Source: CAIKZY01 sp044345075 (GTDB lineage: Bacteria > Actinomycetota > Actinomycetes > S36-B12). Taken from it: DNA of 10,140 bases. The notes under the pieces are model-generated. The model searched no databases, was not told the origin of the DNA, and saw only the letters and a program-made list of their open reading frames with translations. Positions within the stretch are counted from its first letter, which is position 1; each line of letters starts with the position of its first letter. The position numbers were made by a program, and so were the translations under genes. This document shows, piece after piece, positions 5,075-10,140 of the stretch. Location of the stretch: assembly GCA_044345075.1 (NCBI GenBank), contig JBIJBU010000062.1, forward strand, positions 1 to 10,140, read 5' to 3'.

Positions 5075-6109
5075 TCATTCCTGGCGTGCTGGCCAGATCA
5101 GGGTTCCGAGTGTCAAGAGCACCCCCGCGACCAGGGTCGCCCAGATCCGATAGGGCGCGTTCACCTCAAATGACTGACCCTCGATGGCGAACAAAGAAAT
5201 GACGGCGATGGTGATACCCGCGACAGCGATCGCGTAATGCGCTCGGACGAAAATCAAGGTCATCGTGGCCCCGGCAGCTGTGAGCACCGCCAGTTCATAC
5301 GGGGAGTTTCCGGCCGTGAGCATCAAGGCGGTGACGAAGACGATGCCGGCGATCGTTCCGAGTATTCGATGCCAGGTCCGTTCCCAGGTCAGCTGGCGCC
5401 CTGGTCGCGCCACCCAGGCGACTGTCATCGGGATCCAGTACTCATGCGGCCAGCCCAGGAAGTGAGCGATGGCCGTGGCTACCACCATTACTACCGCCAG
5501 CCGCACCCCGTGGCGTACGAATTCGTCGTTCAGGTGAAGGTGGCTGCGCAGCCTGCTCGCGACCGAGGGATGTGCGGGCGGATGTTCATGCATCTGCTCC
5601 CGAGCTCCGATGGCATACATCGCGATAGAGGTCACGATCGTGACGAGTCCGCCGAGGAGTACGAGCAGTCCGGTAGTCACCGCGGCTCGGTCGTCGACAG
5701 GTGCACCCGCGAAGACCGCGTACATGACCAGAGTCAGACTGCCATTTCCCAGGCCGAGTCCGCCGAGCGCGCCGGCAAAGCCGCATGCCAGTGACATCGC
5801 GGCGACGATGAGCAGTTGCCAGTAGCCGGTACTCGACGCGAGCCCGCCGATGGTCGCTCCGATAGCCAGCCACAGGGCAGACCAGCTCATCGTGCGCAGA
5901 TGCAGGCCGAACTTCTGCTGCGTGTCGATAAGTGAGGTGAACCAGGAGCCCACAGCTAGCGGCACCGCGTACGAAGTGTTGTCTGTGGCGATGCATAAGG
6001 CTGCCAGCAGCCCTGTGACAATTCCGGCGATTAGGGGTCGGCGCCAGTGGAGGTTCGCCTTTTCGATTCGCGTCGTGCTCGAGAGCACGCCCCTGATTGC
6101 CGACGACAT
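5075..6109 (-). CDS. FUSC-family integral membrane protein (aromatic-acid-exporter-like)
   Basis: The 344-residue protein consists of two similar hydrophobic halves joined by a polar, His-containing stretch at about residues 168-200 (GAREQMHEHPPAH). Each half has about 4-6 membrane segments. The second half holds the FUSC-type signature at about 221-255: PHEYWIPMTVAWVARPG, then an ERTWHRILGTIAG segment, matching the family pattern W-x-x-(L/M)-T-V ... P ... R-x-x-x-R-(I/L)-x-G-T. The first half has a weaker version (YAVPLAVGSWFTSL ... LRTM). Family members (AaeB, ALMT-like, FusC) export aromatic acids or other organic anions, but the substrate here cannot be read. It is short for the family and lacks the large cytoplasmic domain of AaeB; no membrane-fusion partner is adjacent. 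The ATG at 6109 is preceded by AGGA at 7 nt. It is transcribed divergently from leuS across a 75-bp gap. Confidence 0.75.
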   Translation of the reverse strand: MSSAIRGVLSSTTRIEKANLHWRRPLIAGIVTGLLAALCIATDNTSYAVPLAVGSWFTSLIDTQQKFGLHLRTMSWSALWLAIGATIGGLASSTGYWQLLIVAAMSLACGFAGALGGLGLGNGSLTLVMYAVFAGAPVDDRAAVTTGLLVLLGGLVTIVTSIAMYAIGAREQMHEHPPAHPSVASRLRSHLHLNDEFVRHGVRLAVVMVVATAIAHFLGWPHEYWIPMTVAWVARPGRQLTWERTWHRILGTIAGIVFVTALMLTAGNSPYELAVLTAAGATMTLIFVRAHYAIAVAGITIAVISLFAIEGQSFEVNAPYRIWATLVAGVLLTLGTLIWPARQE

Positions 6110-6169
6110 AGGGGAATCCTGGTCCCTGCTCCCGAGTCCGGCTCACCGACCCGCCAATCGGCCACCTCG

Positions 6170-6175
6170 TAGGAT
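6170..6175 (+). promoter_or_regulatory. Candidate -10 element for a leaderless leuS transcript
   Basis: TAGGAT fits the actinobacterial TAnnnT -10 pattern and ends 9 nt before the leuS ATG, where a leaderless start would be expected. The same bases (AGGATGG) could instead be the Shine-Dalgarno. No clear -35 is seen. Confidence 0.35.
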
Positions 6176-6184
6176 GGTTACCTC

Positions 6185-8704
6185 ATGAGCGAGCACCCGA
6201 ATTCCGACAGCGCCCAGGCCGAGGCCGGCGGCTACGCACCTTCCGTTGAAGACGGGGGATACAGCGTCGTGGAGATCCAGGAGCGCTGGCTTCCGGTCTG
6301 GGACGAACTCGCGCCTTTCCGCTCCGGCCGTGCTGATGACCCGCGCCCGAAGAAGTACGTCCTCGACATGTTTCCCTACCCCTCCGGCGATCTGCACATG
6401 GGTCATGCTGAGGCCTACGCCCTGGGCGATGTCATCGCCCGCTACTGGGTGCAGAAGGGGTTCAACGTCATGCATCCCATCGGCTGGGATGCCTTCGGCC
6501 TGCCCGCGGAGAATGCTGCGATCAAGCGCAGCGCCGACCCTGTCGAGTGGACCTACGAGAACATCGCGCAGCAGAAGGCGTCGATGCGCCGATATGCCTG
6601 CTCATTCGACTGGGATCGCGTGTTCAACACCTGCGACCCCGAGTACTACAAGTGGAATCAGTGGTTCTTCCTCCAGATGTTCAAGCGTGGCCTGGCCTAC
6701 CGCAAGGACAGCGCAGTCAACTGGTGCCCGACCTGCCAGACCGTGCTCGCCAATGAGCAGGTCGTCGGAGGTCTCTGTGAGCGTTGCGACTCCACCGTCA
6801 CCAAGAAGAAGCTGAACCAGTGGTACCTGCGCATCACTGACTACGCCGACCGCTTGCTCGATGACATGCAGCAGCTCGAGGGTGGCTGGCCCGAGAAGGT
6901 CCTGCTGATGCAGAAGAACTGGATCGGAAAGTCAGTCGGCGCTGAGGTCAAGTTCGAGATCAGCGGCCGCGATGAGCCGGTCACCGTCTACACGACCAGG
7001 CCCGACACTTTGTACGGCGCGACATTCTTCGTCGTCGCCGCTGACTCCGAACTCGCCGCGGAGCTCGCCGCGGGCACCGAAGCCGAAGCAGAGTTCGCCG
7101 CCTACCTCGAGACCGTCAAGCAGATCTCGGAGATGGATCGTCTCGACTCCTCGCGGGCCAAGAGCGGCGTCTTCTTGCAGCGTTACGCCACGAACCCGGT
7201 CAATGGCGAGCTGATCCCGGTCTGGGCATCTGACTACGTGCTTGCCGACTACGGCACCGGCGCGATCATGGCCGTGCCCGCGCATGACCAGCGCGATCTC
7301 GACTTCGCACGCGCCTTCGATCTGCCGGTGCGTGTCGTGGTCGATGCAGGCGAGGATCCCGCGGTGACCGGCGTCGCCACCGCTGACGATGGCCCGCACG
7401 TGAACTCCGGCCCGCTCGACGGCTTGGGCAAGCGCGAGGCGATCGATGCAATCCTCGGCATCCTGCTCGAGCGCGGCACCGGCACGCCGGCCACCAACTA
7501 CCGCCTGCGCGACTGGCTGATATCGCGTCAGCGTTACTGGGGCACGCCGATTCCGATCATTCACTGCGAGTCCTGCGGTGAAGTGCCGGTTCCCGAGGAT
7601 CAACTACCGATCGTGCTGCCCTCGGCTGATGGACTCGACCTCAAGCCCAAGGGAACCTCGCCTCTGGGTGCCGCAACCGAGTGGGCGTCGGTGCCGTGCC
7701 CGAACTGCGGTGCCCCCTCGATTCGCGATACCGACACGATGGATACCTTCGTCGACTCGTCCTGGTACTACCTGCGCTATATCGATCCCACTGATGACAC
7801 CCAGGCCTTTAGCCCGAAGCTCGCTGCCGAGTGGCTGCCGGTTGATCAGTACGTCGGTGGAGTCACGCATGCGATCTTGCATCTGCTCTACAGCCGCTTC
7901 TTCACCAAGGTGCTGCACGACATGGGTTTGCTCGACTTCACCGAGCCCTTCACCCGACTGCTGAACCAGGGCATGGTCGTTATGGACGGCTCGGCGATGA
8001 GCAAGTCACGCGGCAATATCGTGCGGTTGTCCGATGAGCTCGCCGTGCACGGCGTCGACGCGATCCGCTTGACCATGGTGTTCGCCGGTCCGCCGGAGGA
8101 TGACGTCGACTGGGCCGATGTCTCGCCGTCAGGCTCAAAGAAGTTCCTCGCTCGCGCCTGGCGACTGTCCGGCGACGTTACCAGCGAGCCGGGCATTGAT
8201 CCGTCCACCGGTGATCTCGCTTTGCGCAAGATCACCCACAAGGCGCTTCACGACGCCGAGCTGGCCATCGAGAGCTTCCGCTTCAACGTGGCGGTCGCCA
8301 AGGCGATGGAACTCGTCAATGCCACGCGCAAGGTGATCGACACCGGTGCCGGGCCCGCTGATCCTGCTGTTCGCGAAGCCGTCGAGGCCGTCGCCATCAT
8401 CTTGTCCCTCGTGGCTCCGTATACCGCTGAGGACATGTGGGCACGTTTGGGCCATCAGCCGTGCGTGGCGCTCGCCGGCTGGCCGATCGTCGATCCCGCA
8501 CTGCTTGTCGAGGATTCCGTCACGTGCGTTGTGCAGATTCAGGGCAAGGTGCGCGATCGCCTCGACGTATCACCTGACATCAGCGAGGCAGATCTTCGGC
8601 AGCAGGCCCTCGCCCTGCCGGGCGTCGTGGCTGCACTCGAGGGTCGCAGCATCAAGACCGTCATCGTGCGCGCGCCCAAACTCGTAAACATCGTCCCCGA
8701 GTGA
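6185..8704 (+). CDS. leuS: Leucyl-tRNA synthetase
   Basis: This 839-residue cytoplasmic class I synthetase charges tRNA-Leu with leucine and edits mischarged products. In order: a short variable N-terminal extension; the HIGH motif HMGH at residues 71-74 within PYPSGDLHMGH; a zinc-knuckle pair C181/C184 and C198/C201; the CP1 editing domain with its threonine-rich TTRPDTLYG at 270-278 and the GTGAIMAVPAHDQRD loop; a second Cys pair set (CESCG ... CPNCG); the DTMDTFVDSSWYY block; and the KMSKS loop AMSKS at 604-608. The anticodon-binding and C-terminal domain ends QGKVRDRLDV ... KTVIVRAPKLVNIVPE, as usual. Length and all catalytic and editing motifs are normal for bacterial LeuRS. The ATG at 6185 is preceded by AGGATGG, which may act as RBS or as a -10. 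degV follows 3 nt after the stop, so the two are likely one operon. Confidence 0.98.
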   Translation: MSEHPNSDSAQAEAGGYAPSVEDGGYSVVEIQERWLPVWDELAPFRSGRADDPRPKKYVLDMFPYPSGDLHMGHAEAYALGDVIARYWVQKGFNVMHPIGWDAFGLPAENAAIKRSADPVEWTYENIAQQKASMRRYACSFDWDRVFNTCDPEYYKWNQWFFLQMFKRGLAYRKDSAVNWCPTCQTVLANEQVVGGLCERCDSTVTKKKLNQWYLRITDYADRLLDDMQQLEGGWPEKVLLMQKNWIGKSVGAEVKFEISGRDEPVTVYTTRPDTLYGATFFVVAADSELAAELAAGTEAEAEFAAYLETVKQISEMDRLDSSRAKSGVFLQRYATNPVNGELIPVWASDYVLADYGTGAIMAVPAHDQRDLDFARAFDLPVRVVVDAGEDPAVTGVATADDGPHVNSGPLDGLGKREAIDAILGILLERGTGTPATNYRLRDWLISRQRYWGTPIPIIHCESCGEVPVPEDQLPIVLPSADGLDLKPKGTSPLGAATEWASVPCPNCGAPSIRDTDTMDTFVDSSWYYLRYIDPTDDTQAFSPKLAAEWLPVDQYVGGVTHAILHLLYSRFFTKVLHDMGLLDFTEPFTRLLNQGMVVMDGSAMSKSRGNIVRLSDELAVHGVDAIRLTMVFAGPPEDDVDWADVSPSGSKKFLARAWRLSGDVTSEPGIDPSTGDLALRKITHKALHDAELAIESFRFNVAVAKAMELVNATRKVIDTGAGPADPAVREAVEAVAIILSLVAPYTAEDMWARLGHQPCVALAGWPIVDPALLVEDSVTCVVQIQGKVRDRLDVSPDISEADLRQQALALPGVVAALEGRSIKTVIVRAPKLVNIVPE

Positions 8705-8707
8705 TTC

Positions 8708-9556
8708 GTGGGTCAGCGCGTTGCGGTGGTCACTGATTCCACCTCGTATCTGCCCCGAGGCTGGGCCGCCGATCTGTCCATCGCGGTGGTTCCGGTGCAG
8801 GTCATCGTGGGTGGCCAACCACTCGATGAGACCGACGACGACCAGGCGCTGCAGGTCGCTGATGCGTTGACTTCATTGCAGCCGGTCTCGACCTCTCGTC
8901 CGTCGCCGGAAAGATTTCTTCAAGCCTTTCGCGCAGCACAGGTGGCAGGTGCCACCGAAATTGTCGTGGCAACCCTCTCCTCGTCGATGTCAGCCACCTA
9001 CGAGTCGGCGCTGCTTGCAGCTCGTGATTTCCCCATCCCGGTGACCGTGATTGATAGCGGAACCATCGCCATGGGTCTGGGCTTTGCCGTGACCGCAGGC
9101 GCGAAGGCAGCACGCGCGGGGGCGAGTGCTGACGGCGTGGCTCGGGTTATTGAGACGTCTGCGCGATCGGCGACTGTGCTGTTCTACGTCGATACCCTGG
9201 AGTACTTGCGTCGAGGAGGTCGTGTGAGTTCCGCGAAAGCGGTCATGGGTCAGGCTCTGCAGGTCAAGCCGATCTTGCACGTCGAGCACGGCCGGGTAGA
9301 ACCTCTCGAGAGATTGCGCACGGCGGGTAAGGCCCTCGCTCGTCTCGCTGAGCTCGCAGTCACGGCAGCTGGTGGCCATGCATGCGATATCGCCGTGCAG
9401 CATCTGGGTGCACCTGATCGCGCGGCGGCGCTCGCGGAGCAGCTACAGGTCGCACTTCCGACGTGCGAGGTCATCGTGTGCCCGGTGGGCGGGGTGGTCG
9501 GCGCGCATGTCGGCCCAGGCATGGTCGCTGTGGTGGTGTCGCCTCGCGTTCTTTAG
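8708..9556 (+). CDS. DegV family fatty-acid-binding protein
   Basis: The 282-residue protein spans a complete DegV domain. Family members hold a single fatty acid between two lobes; in Firmicutes the FakB proteins present it to the kinase FakA for phosphorylation and use in phospholipids. Motifs seen are VVTDSTSYLP at residues 7-16, STSRPSP at 61-67, the ATLSSSMSATYES lipid-head loop at 88-100, VIDSGT at 114-119, DTLEYLRRGGRVS at 162-174 and QVKPIL at 185-190. It closes with GGVVGAHVGPGMVAVVV, also typical. No FakA partner is in the window, so the kinase link is inference from the family. The GTG at 8708 follows the leuS stop by 3 nt with only a weak GAG-type RBS, suggesting translational coupling. 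degV next to comEA is a common actinobacterial order. Confidence 0.93.
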   Translation: MGQRVAVVTDSTSYLPRGWAADLSIAVVPVQVIVGGQPLDETDDDQALQVADALTSLQPVSTSRPSPERFLQAFRAAQVAGATEIVVATLSSSMSATYESALLAARDFPIPVTVIDSGTIAMGLGFAVTAGAKAARAGASADGVARVIETSARSATVLFYVDTLEYLRRGGRVSSAKAVMGQALQVKPILHVEHGRVEPLERLRTAGKALARLAELAVTAAGGHACDIAVQHLGAPDRAAALAEQLQVALPTCEVIVCPVGGVVGAHVGPGMVAVVVSPRVL

Positions 9557-9557
9557 T

Positions 9558-9585
9558 TCGTCCACACCCCGTCACGTCGTCCACA
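9558..9585 (+). promoter_or_regulatory. Two DnaA-box-like 9-mers upstream of comEA
   Basis: TCGTCCACA occurs at 9558-9566 and again at 9577-9585, same orientation, 19 bp apart. It fits the relaxed DnaA box of high-GC actinobacteria (TTGTCCACA and close variants). The 79-bp gap between degV and comEA contains no other obvious element apart from a possible -10. DnaA binding is inference; two 9-mers are modest evidence. Confidence 0.4.
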
Positions 9586-9623
9586 GCTTTCCGGTGATGC
9601 CTCTGAGCTCGATTCGCGTTTCT

Positions 9624-9629
9624 TAACGT
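9624..9629 (+). promoter_or_regulatory. Candidate -10 element for comEA
   Basis: TAACGT matches TAnnnT and lies 6 nt before the GTG at 9636, the spacing of a leaderless start. There is no convincing -35. Confidence 0.25.
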
Positions 9630-9635
9630 GATCGG

Positions 9636-10140
9636 GTGATTCTCGGACGCCAGCAAGCTCAGTCGGTACGCATGGATGTCGACGAACGACTTCGACGTCT
9701 CGCCGCAGGTTGGTCACCGACACCTGTCGCGCCTCTGGAGGCGCAGCCATCGGTGGAACCCGTTGCACCGATGAGTGCAGGTCACTGGAGCCGGCGCTCG
9801 TGGCGTGCATTCGTGTTGCTGCTCGGCGCGATCGCACTCGGTGGTGGCTGGCTGTGGTGGCAGGGGCAGCCACGTGAAGTGACGGCAATTCCGGGCGCAT
9901 CGGTCTTGCCGCACGACGCGTCTTCCGTGGTGACCGGTGAAGTAGTCGTGCACGTCGGCGGAGCAGTGAAGAGACCAGGACTCGTCCGTTTGGAATCAGG
10001 GTCACGAGTCGCCGATGCCATCGAGAAGGCCGGGGGTGCCAGATCACCGCGGTTCCTCGAGAGCGTGAACCTGGCCCGAGTGCTCGTCGACGGTGAGCAG
10101 ATCATGCTCGGACAACCGTCGACATCCGCCGATTCGGGGA
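9636..10140 (+). CDS. comEA: ComEA-type competence protein, N-terminal part (3' truncated by window end)
   Basis: The frame is open from 9627 to the end of the window with no stop, giving 168 visible residues from GTG 9636. The protein has a polar cytoplasmic N-terminus (about 1-54), one membrane helix at about 57-76 (FVLLLGAIALGGGWLWW), a short Pro/Ala/Ser spacer, and an SLBB domain at about 101-160 starting GEVVVHVGGAVKRPGLVRL and containing VADAIEKAGGA and GEQIMLG. The helix-hairpin-helix DNA-binding domain expected next would lie beyond the window. ComEA is the membrane-anchored double-stranded DNA receptor for transformation and normally precedes comEC, the channel. Start choice is uncertain: GTG 9636 sits just after a possible -10, while ATG 9672 (residue 13) is the alternative; neither has a good RBS. 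Position after degV agrees with the usual actinobacterial order. Confidence 0.85.
   Translation, partial: MILGRQQAQSVRMDVDERLRRLAAGWSPTPVAPLEAQPSVEPVAPMSAGHWSRRSWRAFVLLLGAIALGGGWLWWQGQPREVTAIPGASVLPHDASSVVTGEVVVHVGGAVKRPGLVRLESGSRVADAIEKAGGARSPRFLESVNLARVLVDGEQIMLGQPSTSADSG

Noticed and set aside
5237..5794. Plus-strand open frame (185 codons) inside the FUSC gene
   Set aside because: Highly polar composition with no motif, antisense to a well-formed multi-helix membrane protein; a GC-rich shadow.
9553..10047. Minus-strand open frame (164 codons) opposite comEA
   Set aside because: Arg/Pro-rich shadow frame; the + strand frame shows a membrane helix and a clear SLBB domain.
1..10140. Defence, secondary-metabolite or mobile-element system
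   Set aside because: No nuclease, toxin-antitoxin pair, reverse transcriptase, transposase, integrase or biosynthetic core enzyme is visible; nearly every sizeable frame belongs to a known housekeeping, transport or wall family.

Overview
The window comes from a GC-rich actinomycete-type bacterium (Actinomycetota). The evidence is GC-rich codon use, GTG starts, a tRNA gene without an encoded CCA end, and a gene order I recognise from actinobacterial chromosomes: LytR-CpsA-Psr protein, rsfS, a histidine phosphatase (the gpgP position in mycobacteria), tRNA-Ala, leuS, degV and comEA. I cannot assign a genus.

Left block (1-2080, all +): the 3' part of an LCP (LytR-CpsA-Psr) wall-polymer ligase, the ribosome silencing factor RsfS, a histidine phosphatase, a tRNA-Ala(GGC) with its own likely promoter, and a 75-residue two-helix membrane protein with a His-rich tail. 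The start codon of this small protein lies one base after the mature tRNA 3' end.

Middle block (2087-6109): a broken glutamyl-Q tRNA(Asp) synthetase (+) with an in-frame 36-bp tandem duplication at its N-terminus and a frame-changing deletion at its zinc site. It meets tail-to-tail a run of three minus-strand genes: a FUSC-type membrane protein, an orphan branched-chain amino-acid-type binding protein, and a secreted M23 peptidase with a long Ala/Lys pentad-repeat linker. These three interrupt an otherwise + strand housekeeping order and look like an accessory insertion, but no integrase, transposase or attachment site is visible.

Right block (6185-10140, all +): leuS, then a DegV fatty-acid-binding protein 3 nt later, then a 79-bp gap with two DnaA-box-like 9-mers, then the 5' part of comEA, the DNA receptor of natural transformation, which runs off the window.

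Most of the window is ordinary housekeeping sequence. I did not find a convincing new multi-gene system. The best leads are the decaying GluQ-RS gene, the histone-tail-like linker on an exported peptidase, the tRNA/small-ORF junction, and the DnaA-box-like pair before comEA.
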